The notes beneath the pieces are model-generated. The model saw only the letters and a list, made by a program, of their open reading frames with translations. It ran no database searches and was not told the DNA's origin. A DNA stretch of 8,651 nucleotides from an uncultured Veillonella sp. GTDB taxonomy: Bacteria > Bacillota > Negativicutes > Veillonellales > Veillonellaceae. The first letter of the stretch is position 1; each line of letters begins with the position of its first letter. The translations under genes were made by a program, and so were the position numbers. The stretch spans positions 1 through 8,651 of the forward strand of contig CAAFUD010000172.1 of NCBI GenBank assembly GCA_900766125.1, in the 5' to 3' direction. Shown piece after piece: positions 1-6,922 of the stretch.

Positions 1-1345
1 ACTGCGCACCTTATATACAGATGTATTATTGAATTTAACTAGTAGTGGATTAATGATTATCGGTATATTAGCCTTTATGTATGCTATTAATATACCATTA
101 GCCATTATTATGACAATTTTAGTGCCTATTATGGGTGGCATTATTTGGGTATATCAAAAGTTCTCTAGAAAGGCTTTTCGTCAAGTAAGACGATCCGTAG
201 CAGCGTCAAATGCGAGTATTAAGGAACTACTTAATTATATTGTTATTGTAAAGTCCTATGGTGGAGAAAAGGCTATAGAAGATAAATATGAAACTGTTAA
301 TAAAGGTTTTTTAGAAGCCGGTCTTTTTGAAGTAACAACATTTTCTATTTTTAGACCTCTCGTTGATGGATTATTTTTTGTAGCATTAATTGTTATATTT
401 ACCACTACCAATTTAATTGATTCTATAGCTGATGCAGGTACTGTTTTTGCTTTCATTCAATATATGGATCGATTCTTTCAACCATTAAAGGACATTGCAG
501 ACAAATATAATTCCCTGCAAAGTTCATTAGCTGGTGCAGAGCGGTTAGTTCCATTATTAGAGGAAAAAGAGCGAAATATGGTAGATGAAGTTCCAAAGGA
601 ACTGATTCCTGTAGAATCAATTGAATTTGATCATGTTTGGTTTTCCTATGAGAATAACGATGTCTATGCATTACAAGATTTCACCTTACATATTAAAGCT
701 GGTGATTTTACTGGTATTGTAGGTCCATCCGGTAGTGGTAAGTCCACATTATTATCCTTACTAATGGGTATCTATAAACCTACAAAGGGTTCTATCTACA
801 TTAATGGTATTGATATTTCAAAATATGATAGTTCTGTACTTCGTCATTTAATGGGCTATGTATTCCAACAAGCTTACTTATTTAAAGGTTCTATTAAAGA
901 TAATCTTACACTTTTTGATAACTCTATATCTCATGATGAAATGGTAAAAGCTGCAAAACAAGTAAATTTAGATTCTATGATTGAACAATTACCTGAAGGC
1001 TATAATACACCTGTTGGGTACTTAGGTTCTTTATTATCAGATGGACAAAAGCAATTACTAGCCTTTGGTCGTACATTAATAAGAAATATACCTATTTTAT
1101 TATTAGATGAAGCAACTGCTAATATTGATAGTCATACGGAAAAACAAATACAAGCAAGTATCGAAAATATCCGTGGCAGTAAAACAATCGTAAGCATTGC
1201 TCATCGGTTATCCACCGTACAAGACGCTAATGAAATTGTTTATATTGAATATGGTAAAATAAAAGAAAAAGGTTCTTTCAACGAATTGATTGAGTTAAAG
1301 GGCGCCTTTTATAATCTATGGATTCGTCAAAAAAGTGGGAGTTAG
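1..1345 (+). CDS. ABC exporter half-transporter, permease-ATPase fusion (5' partial)
   Basis: This is the C-terminal part of a type IV ABC exporter subunit, an inner-membrane pump powered by ATP. The frame is open to the left edge (first whole codon at 2), so the real start lies upstream; a TTG at 29 is internal. Numbering from that TTG, residues 8-42 and 111-130 are hydrophobic spans matching the later transmembrane helices. The nucleotide-binding domain follows: Walker A GPSGSGKST (232-240), Q-loop FQQ (279-281), signature LSDGQ (336-340), Walker B ILLLDEAT with catalytic Glu 361, and H-loop His 392. About 130 residues are missing compared with a usual ~580-residue subunit. The intact Glu with a degenerate signature (Asp for the first Gly of LSGGQ) resembles the MdlB/YheH/TM288 side of heterodimeric exporters, so a partner subunit is expected just upstream. 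The substrate cannot be told from sequence. Confidence 0.93.
   Translation, partial: LRTLYTDVLLNLTSSGLMIIGILAFMYAINIPLAIIMTILVPIMGGIIWVYQKFSRKAFRQVRRSVAASNASIKELLNYIVIVKSYGGEKAIEDKYETVNKGFLEAGLFEVTTFSIFRPLVDGLFFVALIVIFTTTNLIDSIADAGTVFAFIQYMDRFFQPLKDIADKYNSLQSSLAGAERLVPLLEEKERNMVDEVPKELIPVESIEFDHVWFSYENNDVYALQDFTLHIKAGDFTGIVGPSGSGKSTLLSLLMGIYKPTKGSIYINGIDISKYDSSVLRHLMGYVFQQAYLFKGSIKDNLTLFDNSISHDEMVKAAKQVNLDSMIEQLPEGYNTPVGYLGSLLSDGQKQLLAFGRTLIRNIPILLLDEATANIDSHTEKQIQASIENIRGSKTIVSIAHRLSTVQDANEIVYIEYGKIKEKGSFNELIELKGAFYNLWIRQKSGS
1337..1341 (+). promoter_or_regulatory. Shine-Dalgarno site deciding the methyltransferase start
   Basis: GGGAG lies 5 bases before the ATG at 1347, inside the last codons of the ABC gene. 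It favours this ATG over the in-frame GTG at 1335, which overlaps the site and has no Shine-Dalgarno of its own. Confidence 0.7.
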
Positions 1346-1346
1346 C

Positions 1347-2141
1347 ATGGAATTTATCCAATCTAAAGATAATAAAACTATAAAGCATATAGTTTCTCTA
1401 GGGCAACGCAAAAATCGTAGTAAATATGGTGAATACATTGTAGAAGGGATTCGTTCCATTCGTGATATTTCAACTATGGGAGTAATAAAAGCAATTGTTA
1501 TACGCGAATCTAAATGTAAAGATAAAAATATAGAGGCATTATTATCCTTAGAGTCGATGCAATCGATACCTACTTATATTGCTCAAGATCCAGTATTTGA
1601 TAAAATTGATAACACCGTAACTGGACAAGGTATCGTTGCTATAGTATCTAAACCTACATATAGTATGGAATCAATTTCTATTGAAGATGGTGTATATATT
1701 ACATTAGATGGCGTACAAGACCCGGGTAATCTAGGTACGATTTTACGTACCGCTGTAGCGGCAGGTGTGAAGGGGATATTTTTAATGAAAGGTACTGTTG
1801 ATCCATATAATGGTAAGACTGTACGTAGTACAATGAGTGCATTACATAAAATACCTGTTTATGAAGATGTTACATTATCTATGCTTAATGATCTTATTGC
1901 AGAATCTAATATGTCTACCTATGTAACTGCCCTAGATAATTCAAAACCATACCATATGGTGGCCTATGATAAACGTTGTATGTTGATTTTAGGCAATGAA
2001 GGGAATGGTGTAACACCAGAGGTTATGAATCTATGTAAACACCGTATTATGATTCCTATGTATGGAGATATAGAATCCTTAAATGTGAGTGTGGCAGCAG
2101 CTCTATGTATGTATAAAGCACAAGAACAATTGATGTGCTAA
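1347..2141 (+). CDS. SpoU/TrmH-family RNA 2'-O-methyltransferase
   Basis: This is a SPOUT-fold methyltransferase that should transfer a methyl group from S-adenosylmethionine to a ribose 2'-OH in rRNA or tRNA. The chosen ATG gives 264 residues, usual for the YsgA/RlmB-like group. Residues 1-100 look like the substrate-binding domain (motif IVEGIRSIRDI near 32-42). The catalytic domain carries the three SPOUT motifs: motif 1 DPGNLGTILRTA from residue 125, with Asn 128 and the expected Arg; motif 2 LGNEGNGV from 215; and motif 3 IPMYGDIESLNVSVAAA from 236, which forms the knot and binds AdoMet. It starts one base after the ABC stop codon, so the two are almost certainly co-transcribed and translationally linked. 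The family is certain, but the exact target base (23S rRNA guanosine as in RlmB, or another site) is not determined. A thiostrepton-resistance-type activity is possible in the superfamily but not indicated here. Confidence 0.93.
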   Translation: MEFIQSKDNKTIKHIVSLGQRKNRSKYGEYIVEGIRSIRDISTMGVIKAIVIRESKCKDKNIEALLSLESMQSIPTYIAQDPVFDKIDNTVTGQGIVAIVSKPTYSMESISIEDGVYITLDGVQDPGNLGTILRTAVAAGVKGIFLMKGTVDPYNGKTVRSTMSALHKIPVYEDVTLSMLNDLIAESNMSTYVTALDNSKPYHMVAYDKRCMLILGNEGNGVTPEVMNLCKHRIMIPMYGDIESLNVSVAAALCMYKAQEQLMC

Positions 2142-2197
2142 TTAAAATATATTAGGGTTGAATCATGTATTTATGATAAAAATTTATAAGTATATCG

Positions 2198-2235
2198 AAA
2201 GTCCTCTACTAGTATACAAGTAGAGGGCTTTTGTA
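2198..2235 (+). terminator. Intrinsic terminator of the ABC/methyltransferase unit
   Basis: A 13-bp stem pairs 2198-2210 (AAAGTCCTCTACT) with 2219-2231, with one G-T wobble and an 8-base loop. It ends in the run TTTT, followed by GTATTGATTTT. It lies 57 bases after the methyltransferase stop. The A-run on the left and T-run on the right could make it work partly in both directions, though no reverse-strand gene is near. Confidence 0.88.
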
Positions 2236-2265
2236 TTGATTTTATAGCTCTGTATTTGGTACAAT
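2236..2265 (+). promoter_or_regulatory. Candidate sigma-A promoter for the deacetylase/flippase pair
   Basis: TTGATT (2236-2241) and TACAAT (2260-2265) are separated by 18 bases and match the consensus hexamers at 4 of 6 and 5 of 6 positions. Transcription would start near 2272, giving a leader of about 55 bases. The -35 box sits in the T-rich tail of the preceding terminator. No better promoter is visible, and the 18 bases after the second hairpin are too short to hold one. Confidence 0.5.
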
Positions 2266-2281
2266 AACATATATCCTTTGT

Positions 2282-2308
2282 GGGAGAACAAAGTTCTCCC
2301 TTTTTTTT
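2282..2308 (+). terminator. Perfect terminator hairpin in the leader of the deacetylase gene
   Basis: GGGAGAAC (2282-2289) and GTTCTCCC (2293-2300) form a perfect 8-bp stem with an AAA loop, followed directly by eight T residues. It has all the marks of an intrinsic terminator, but ends 18 bases before the ATG at 2327 and begins about 10 bases after the predicted transcription start. It is either a second terminator for the upstream unit or an attenuator in the leader of the downstream genes. An alternative 5-bp pairing, CTTTG (2276-2280) with CAAAG (2289-2293), would use the loop and the innermost base pair of the terminator. Confidence 0.85.
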
Positions 2309-2326
2309 ATGAAAAGGAAGTAAACT

Positions 2327-3181
2327 ATGTCCAAATTAATAGTAAATGCAGATGACTTTGGTCTTCATAGTGCAGTTAATGCTGCCGTCATTGATGGTCA
2401 TCGTACAGGTATCATTACGAGCACCTCTCTATTAGCGGGAGGCGAAGCTTTTTCAGAAGCCATAAGTATGGCAAAAAATAACCCTAAGTTGGGCATTGGT
2501 GTTCATATCGCCTTAGTAGGTGGACTTAAACCGGTATGTAATCCTGCTGAAGTACCATCGCTGCTAACCTCTGAAGGCGTATTTCCAGAAACATATATCG
2601 ATTTTATGAAGCGAATTTATACTGGAAAGATTAATTATAGTGAATTGCGCAAAGAAATTCACGCTCAAATGGAACGTATTATGGAATCTGGTTTACATGT
2701 AACGCATATTGATGGTCATCAACATATGCATGTATTACCGACGGTACTACCAATCGTAATAGAGCAAGCTAAACAGTATAGTATTAATGCTATACGCATT
2801 CCAGATGAATCTTCTTTATTTGTCAATTATATGTACTCTCCGGTGCGATTGTTAGGTAAGGTGGGATTATCCACTGTGGCTGCAAAAGCACGTCCTACAA
2901 TACGTGATAATGGCATGTATTCCACACAATATTTTTGGGGTATGGTAAATGGGGGACACATTAATCAAAAAACGTTAATGGGTATATTAAAATCCGTATC
3001 TAAAAAATCGGGTACTCATGAATTGATGATTCATCCAGGTTTAAATAATACGCTTCTTGGAAATCAATATAAATGGGGCTATCATTGGGAAGATGAATTA
3101 CAAGTTGTGTGTTCCAACCATACGCATTTATATATTAGACAACATAATATTGAGCTAATTAATTATGGAGATTTGATATGA
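2327..3181 (+). CDS. YdjC/ChbG/HpnK-like carbohydrate deacetylase
   Basis: This is a member of the YdjC family, metal-dependent enzymes that remove N-acetyl groups from amino sugars. It has 284 residues, the usual size. Visible motifs are the N-terminal metal/catalytic ADDFG (Asp 9, Asp 10), GVH with His 60, HIDGHQHMH (127-135) and ELMIHPG with His 236. The stretch after His 60 (ALVGGLKPV, then NPAEVPSLL and GVF) is closer to the HpnK-type branch, known from hopanoid-linked GlcNAc deacetylation, than to E. coli ChbG, which acts on chitooligosaccharides. There is no signal peptide, so it should be cytoplasmic. AAGGAAG (2314-2320) is a good Shine-Dalgarno 6 bases before the ATG. The gene overlaps the next by four bases (ATGA), so the two products probably share a pathway. 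I infer a lipid-linked or envelope sugar as substrate; that is not shown directly. Confidence 0.88.
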   Translation: MSKLIVNADDFGLHSAVNAAVIDGHRTGIITSTSLLAGGEAFSEAISMAKNNPKLGIGVHIALVGGLKPVCNPAEVPSLLTSEGVFPETYIDFMKRIYTGKINYSELRKEIHAQMERIMESGLHVTHIDGHQHMHVLPTVLPIVIEQAKQYSINAIRIPDESSLFVNYMYSPVRLLGKVGLSTVAAKARPTIRDNGMYSTQYFWGMVNGGHINQKTLMGILKSVSKKSGTHELMIHPGLNNTLLGNQYKWGYHWEDELQVVCSNHTHLYIRQHNIELINYGDLI

Positions 3182-4170
3182 GTAAAATGATGAAGAGAGG
3201 CATTTTTATGTTTCTCTTACTATTGGCTGTGTCAATTGGCATCATTTACTACACTATTGATCTAGATGCATTAAAAACAATTTCATCATTTAATAGTATT
3301 TCTTTATTATTGGCTTTAGTGGCCTTAACAGTAGGCATGTATTTTGATGGTTTACGGTTACAAAGACTCGTAAAAATCGGAGGATATAAGTTATCTATAA
3401 AGGCTGTGCTTCGTGTAATCTTTAGTAATTATTTCATGGCTATGTTAACCCCAGGTGCTAGTGGGGGTGCTGTTGCTCAAGTATTAGTATTACGGAGTTA
3501 TGGTGTGCCAATATCTAAAGGGACTCCTATTGTGTTAATACGTACCGTATTTTCTATTATGTTCCTTGTTATTATGTTACCCTTCGTATTCTTAAGAGAT
3601 GCTATTGAAATTCCATATATTTCAAGAGATACGCTATTGATTTTTGCAGTAGTATCTGTCATTGCAATGCTGGTAGGTACTTATATCTTACAAACTAAAT
3701 ATATGCGTCAATTTGTATATAACTTAGCGCAACGGTTTAAAGCACATAAAACGAAAGATTGGCTTTCTAAATTAGAAACATTGAATCAAGGTTTAGGATT
3801 ACTATATAAACAACCAATTCAATCGTTTATTGTATTTATTGAATCTGGGTTGAGTCTATTATGCTTATACTGTATTGCGCCAGCATTAATGTATGCTTTT
3901 ACACCAGATATTCCGATCATTGATATATTAGATCGAATGATTCTATTGAATCTTATTTTATATTTTGCACCAACACCAGGGGGAACAGGGATTGCAGAAG
4001 GACTATTTGTAGTATTGTTTAGTACCTTTGTCCCTAATGGAACGGTTGGTATTGTTGCTGTAGCATGGCGCGTTATGGCAGAGTATTTGCCATTTTTTGT
4101 CGGCATGTATGCGGTGTTAACATTATATGGGCGTCAATTTGTAGCCCAAGAAACTTCAACAGAACAATAA
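3178..4170 (+). CDS. Flippase-like integral membrane protein (UPF0104/YbhN, LPG-synthase TM-like)
   Basis: This polytopic inner-membrane protein of 330 residues belongs to the family sharing the transmembrane domain of lysylphosphatidylglycerol synthase/flippase (YbhN, AglD, HpnL-like). Hydrophobic spans are near 9-26, 40-55, 76-90, 118-138, 152-171, 215-238, 250-264, 274-284 and 288-317. The family motifs TPGASGG (91-97) and PTPGGTGIAEG (265-275) are present and intact. There is no C-terminal aminoacyl-transferase domain, so it is not an MprF-type lipid-modifying enzyme but resembles the stand-alone membrane part. Its ATG overlaps the deacetylase stop, with GGAG (3167-3170) 7 bases upstream, so translation is coupled. 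A role in moving or handling a glycolipid made or trimmed by the deacetylase is the simplest reading, but family members with this architecture are poorly characterised. Confidence 0.88.
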   Translation: MSKMMKRGIFMFLLLLAVSIGIIYYTIDLDALKTISSFNSISLLLALVALTVGMYFDGLRLQRLVKIGGYKLSIKAVLRVIFSNYFMAMLTPGASGGAVAQVLVLRSYGVPISKGTPIVLIRTVFSIMFLVIMLPFVFLRDAIEIPYISRDTLLIFAVVSVIAMLVGTYILQTKYMRQFVYNLAQRFKAHKTKDWLSKLETLNQGLGLLYKQPIQSFIVFIESGLSLLCLYCIAPALMYAFTPDIPIIDILDRMILLNLILYFAPTPGGTGIAEGLFVVLFSTFVPNGTVGIVAVAWRVMAEYLPFFVGMYAVLTLYGRQFVAQETSTEQ

Positions 4171-4175
4171 GGGAG
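4171..4175 (+). promoter_or_regulatory. Shine-Dalgarno site deciding the ACT-protein start
   Basis: GGGAG directly follows the flippase stop codon and lies 10 bases before the ATG at 4186. The in-frame GTG at 4177 is only one base away from it, too close for initiation, so the ATG is preferred. Confidence 0.6.
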
Positions 4176-4185
4176 TGTGTGTTCT

Positions 4186-4635
4186 ATGACTAAACCAAAA
4201 AAAGATAAGTTTTATCTGGTGCAAGAAGATATTTTACCAGAAGCGATAAAAAAGACGATTAAGGTAAAAGAAATTTTGAAACTAGGTGAGGTTAAAACTA
4301 TTAACGAAGCAGTGGAAAAGATGGATTTGAGTCGTTCTGCATACTATAAGTATAAAGATTATGTATTCCCATTTTTTGAAATTGCTCAAGGTAAAATTGT
4401 AAGCATTTATGTTTCAATGTCTAATGAATCAGGTATGTTATCTAGTGTGTTAAAAGCTATTGCAGAACGGAATGGTAGTATATTGACTATCAATCAAGAC
4501 ATTCCACTACAAGGTATAGCTAATAGCAGCATTTCCTTTGAAACTAAAGACTTACAAGGTTCATTAGAAGATTTATTATTAGATATTCGCTCTATGAAGG
4601 GCATTATTAAAGTAGAAATTTTAGGCCAAGCATAG
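4186..4635 (+). CDS. UPF0735 ACT-domain protein (PheB-like)
   Basis: This small protein of 149 residues from the preferred ATG matches the UPF0735 family, whose Bacillus member PheB is about the same length. Residues 10-25 carry the family N-terminus (FYLVQEDILPEAIKK). Residues 26-57 look like a helix-turn-helix (EAVEKMDLSRSAYYKYK). Residues 70-146 form an ACT domain, a fold that usually binds amino acids (SNESGMLSSVLKAIAERNGSI). It is followed 24 bases later by homoserine dehydrogenase, without a terminator, so an amino-acid sensing or regulatory role in threonine/methionine synthesis is a fair inference. PheB in Bacillus lies with pheA instead, so the name should not be taken to mean a phenylalanine role. 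The molecular function of the family is not firmly known. Confidence 0.88.
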   Translation: MTKPKKDKFYLVQEDILPEAIKKTIKVKEILKLGEVKTINEAVEKMDLSRSAYYKYKDYVFPFFEIAQGKIVSIYVSMSNESGMLSSVLKAIAERNGSILTINQDIPLQGIANSSISFETKDLQGSLEDLLLDIRSMKGIIKVEILGQA

Positions 4636-4659
4636 GCTAATTAAGAGAGTAGGACAATT

Positions 4660-5949
4660 ATGACCACTATAAAAATTGCGTTATTAGGTTTTGGTACTGT
4701 TGCACAAGGTACATTTAATTTATTGCAAGATAATGCTGAGTTAATTAGAAATCGCACAGGTGTTAATGTTGAAATTTCTAAAATCTTTGTACGTAATCCT
4801 GATAAATATAGCCATATTACATTGCCTGAAACAGCTCAATATGTAACAGATATTGAGGAAGTACTAAAAGATGATTCCATTCAAATGGTTGTGGAATTAA
4901 TGGGTGGTACAACCTTTGCTAAAGATTGTGTAGAAGGTGCTTTAAAGGCTAAAAAAAATGTAGTAACTGCAAATAAAGATTTGTTAGCAGAATCCGGCCC
5001 ATATCTATTAGACTTAGCTAGCAAAAACGGCGTAGATTTACGCTTTGAAGCATCTGTATTAGGTGGGATTCCAATTATCCGTACATTATATGAGTCCTTA
5101 GCTGGCAACCGTATTACAGAGCTCATCGGTATTATGAATGGTACTACAAACTTTATTTTAACTAAAATGTCTGAAGAAGGTTTAAGCTATCAAGACGTAC
5201 TAAAGGAAGCGCAAGATCTTGGTTATGCTGAGGCCGATCCTACAGCAGACGTTGAAGGTCTAGATGCGGCACGTAAACTTGCTATCCTTGCATCTATTAG
5301 TTTCAATCGTCGCATTTTCTTTGAAGATGTATCCGTAGAAGGTATTACTTGCATTGATACGGAAGATATTAAATTCGGTAAAGAATTTGGTTATAATATC
5401 AAGCTATTAGGTATTGCAAAAGAAACTAGTCAAGGTTTATCTCTAAATGTATACCCAGCATTTATTCCTACCACACATCCTTTAGCATCTGTTCGCGGTT
5501 CTTATAATGCGATTTATGTAAAAGGTAATGGTATTGATGATGTAATGCTATACGGTCGTGGTGCTGGTAGCTTACCTACAGGTAGCTCTGTAGTATCCGA
5601 TATTATGGAAGTAGCTAAAAATGTTTCATACAACGAAACAGGTCGATTGAAACCATTCTATTATGACCAAAAGAATATTTACTCCCCTGGTAAGATTCAA
5701 TCTAGCTATTACTTACGTTTGGAAGTAGATAATAAAACAGGTGTATTAGCAAAAATTTCTGCAAAATTAGCAGAACAAAAGATTTCTGTTTTATCCATCG
5801 TTCAAAGAAATATGGATCCAGAAACTGCTGTATTAGCGATTGTAACATCTAAATGTCCTAGATCTTATATTTTAAATCTTATCGATTCCTTTAACAGCTT
5901 GCGTTCCGTTAAGTCTGTTAATAGTGTAATTCGTATTATGGAAGATTAA
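4660..5949 (+). CDS. hom: Homoserine dehydrogenase with C-terminal ACT domain
   Basis: It reduces L-aspartate-4-semialdehyde to L-homoserine with NAD(P)H, the branch point towards threonine and methionine. At 429 residues it has the usual length of the monofunctional ACT-bearing form; there is no aspartokinase fusion. The nucleotide-binding loop is GFGTVAQG (10-17). VTANKDLLAESGP (102-114) contains conserved Lys 106. MNGTTNFILTKM (159-170) and EADPTADVEGLDAARK (191-206) form the substrate site; Glu 191, Asp 202 and Lys 206 have the same spacing as the catalytic residues of yeast homoserine dehydrogenase. Residues 350-429 are an ACT domain (LRLEVDNKTGVLAKISAKLA), which in this family gives feedback inhibition by threonine. 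AGGA (4651-4654) precedes the ATG by 5 bases. thrB follows after three bases. Confidence 0.97.
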   Translation: MTTIKIALLGFGTVAQGTFNLLQDNAELIRNRTGVNVEISKIFVRNPDKYSHITLPETAQYVTDIEEVLKDDSIQMVVELMGGTTFAKDCVEGALKAKKNVVTANKDLLAESGPYLLDLASKNGVDLRFEASVLGGIPIIRTLYESLAGNRITELIGIMNGTTNFILTKMSEEGLSYQDVLKEAQDLGYAEADPTADVEGLDAARKLAILASISFNRRIFFEDVSVEGITCIDTEDIKFGKEFGYNIKLLGIAKETSQGLSLNVYPAFIPTTHPLASVRGSYNAIYVKGNGIDDVMLYGRGAGSLPTGSSVVSDIMEVAKNVSYNETGRLKPFYYDQKNIYSPGKIQSSYYLRLEVDNKTGVLAKISAKLAEQKISVLSIVQRNMDPETAVLAIVTSKCPRSYILNLIDSFNSLRSVKSVNSVIRIMED

Positions 5950-5952
5950 GCT

Positions 5953-6867
5953 ATGAACACTGTTCGCGTACAAGTACCAGCCACTAGTGCTAACTGTGGA
6001 CCTGGTTTTGATTGCTTAGGTTTGGCACTCAATCTATACAACATTTTTAGCTTTATACCTGATGTAAAAGCTACAGAATACACCTATACTTTTGAAGGTT
6101 TTGGCGCAGACATTTTACGTGCTGAAGATCCTAAAAAAAATCTTATTGGCTTTGCAATGGATCAAGTTTTTGCTACTGCGCAAGAACCAATCCAATATGG
6201 ACATATTACGTCTGAAACTTTAATTCCTCCATCTCGTGGGCTCGGTAGTAGTAGTACAGCAATTGTAGGCGGATTATTATTAGCTAACGCATTAGTTAAA
6301 CATCCTCTTTCAAAAGAGGAATTGTTAGTCATTGCAAACCGTATGGAAGGTCATCCAGATAATGTGGCACCTGCTATTTTCGGTAATTTATGCTGTGCTA
6401 CAGGCTTAAAAACAAAGGTATTAAATACAGTTATCTCTATTCCATCTGAATTGCATTTTGCCGTAGTCGTACCTGAGGTCATGGTTTCTACAGAATACGC
6501 TCGTTCTGTGTTACCTAATCATGTACCATTTAAAGAGGCTGTACAAAATGTGAGCCATGCATCTTTATTTGTAACTAGTTTGATTACACATCAATTAAGC
6601 AATTTATCTGTTGCATTAGATGATAATTTGCATGTACCATATCGTAAAACATTAATACCACATTGTGAGGCAGCCTTTGAAGCAGCTAAAGCAGCTGGTG
6701 CATATGGTGCAACTATTAGTGGATCTGGTTCCACACTAATTGCCTATGTAGATAAAGCCCACGTACAAGCTGTGGCAGATGCTATGGGTGCTGTATTTAC
6801 ATCTAATGGAATTGAAAATAGAACATATTGCTTAGAAGCCGATAGTACAGGAGCATCAATTATCTAG
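5953..6867 (+). CDS. thrB: Homoserine kinase (GHMP family)
   Basis: It phosphorylates L-homoserine with ATP to O-phospho-L-homoserine, the substrate of threonine synthase. It is a cytoplasmic GHMP kinase of 304 residues, typical for ThrB. Motif 1 is PATSANCGPGFDCLGLAL (9-26). The ATP phosphate-binding loop is PPSRGLGSSSTA (92-103). EGHPDNVAPAIFG (132-144) is the family's conserved segment. Motif 3 is GAYGATISGSGSTLIAY (249-265). The start lies three bases after the hom stop codon; the only upstream Shine-Dalgarno-like bases (GGAAG, 5940-5944) are in the end of hom, so coupled translation is likely. The last threonine enzyme, thrC, is not adjacent and must be elsewhere. No terminator follows, so some transcripts may run into htpX. 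Confidence 0.97.
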   Translation: MNTVRVQVPATSANCGPGFDCLGLALNLYNIFSFIPDVKATEYTYTFEGFGADILRAEDPKKNLIGFAMDQVFATAQEPIQYGHITSETLIPPSRGLGSSSTAIVGGLLLANALVKHPLSKEELLVIANRMEGHPDNVAPAIFGNLCCATGLKTKVLNTVISIPSELHFAVVVPEVMVSTEYARSVLPNHVPFKEAVQNVSHASLFVTSLITHQLSNLSVALDDNLHVPYRKTLIPHCEAAFEAAKAAGAYGATISGSGSTLIAYVDKAHVQAVADAMGAVFTSNGIENRTYCLEADSTGASII

Positions 6868-6871
6868 TTTG

Positions 6872-6880
6872 TGGTATAAT
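6872..6880 (+). promoter_or_regulatory. Extended -10 promoter for htpX
   Basis: TGGTATAAT is a perfect -10 hexamer (TATAAT, 6875-6880) with the TGn extension. No convincing -35 box is found at 16-18 bases upstream (AGCATC, GCATCA or GAGCAT), which is usual for extended -10 promoters. Transcription would begin near 6887, about 36 bases before the htpX ATG. Confidence 0.6.
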
Positions 6881-6912
6881 TATAGTGTTAGGCATAGTCC
6901 ATAACTATAATT
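6878..6912 (+). repeat. Perfect 9-bp inverted repeat across the htpX start region
   Basis: AATTATAGT (6878-6886) and ACTATAATT (6904-6912) are exact inverted copies separated by 17 bases. The left arm overlaps the -10 box and the right arm touches the GGAGG ribosome site. A protein operator is the simplest reading, because the left arm would lie mostly upstream of the predicted transcription start. A transcript reading through from thrB could instead fold it as a hairpin. Confidence 0.6.
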
Positions 6913-6917
6913 GGAGG
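6913..6917 (+). promoter_or_regulatory. Shine-Dalgarno site deciding the htpX start
   Basis: GGAGG lies 5 bases before the ATG at 6923. An in-frame TTG at 6911 overlaps this site and is rejected as a start. Confidence 0.8.
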
Positions 6918-6922
6918 AAACT

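Noticed and set aside
256..671. Two minus-strand reading frames opposite the ABC transporter gene.
   Set aside because: They shadow a well-conserved coding region and show no family motifs or start signals.
2162..2177. A 5-bp inverted repeat (ATCAT/ATGAT) after the methyltransferase gene.
   Set aside because: It is AT-rich, short and without a T-tail; such repeats are expected by chance in this composition.
2309..2323. A tiny leader reading frame, ATG AAA AGG AAG TAA (MKRK), before the deacetylase gene.
   Set aside because: It has no Shine-Dalgarno site and contains the ribosome site of the real gene; it directly follows the T-run of the terminator. Most likely chance.
3819..5126. Minus-strand reading frames at 3819-4106 and 4881-5126.
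   Set aside because: They lie opposite the flippase-like gene and hom, which are both fully supported, and show no protein family features.
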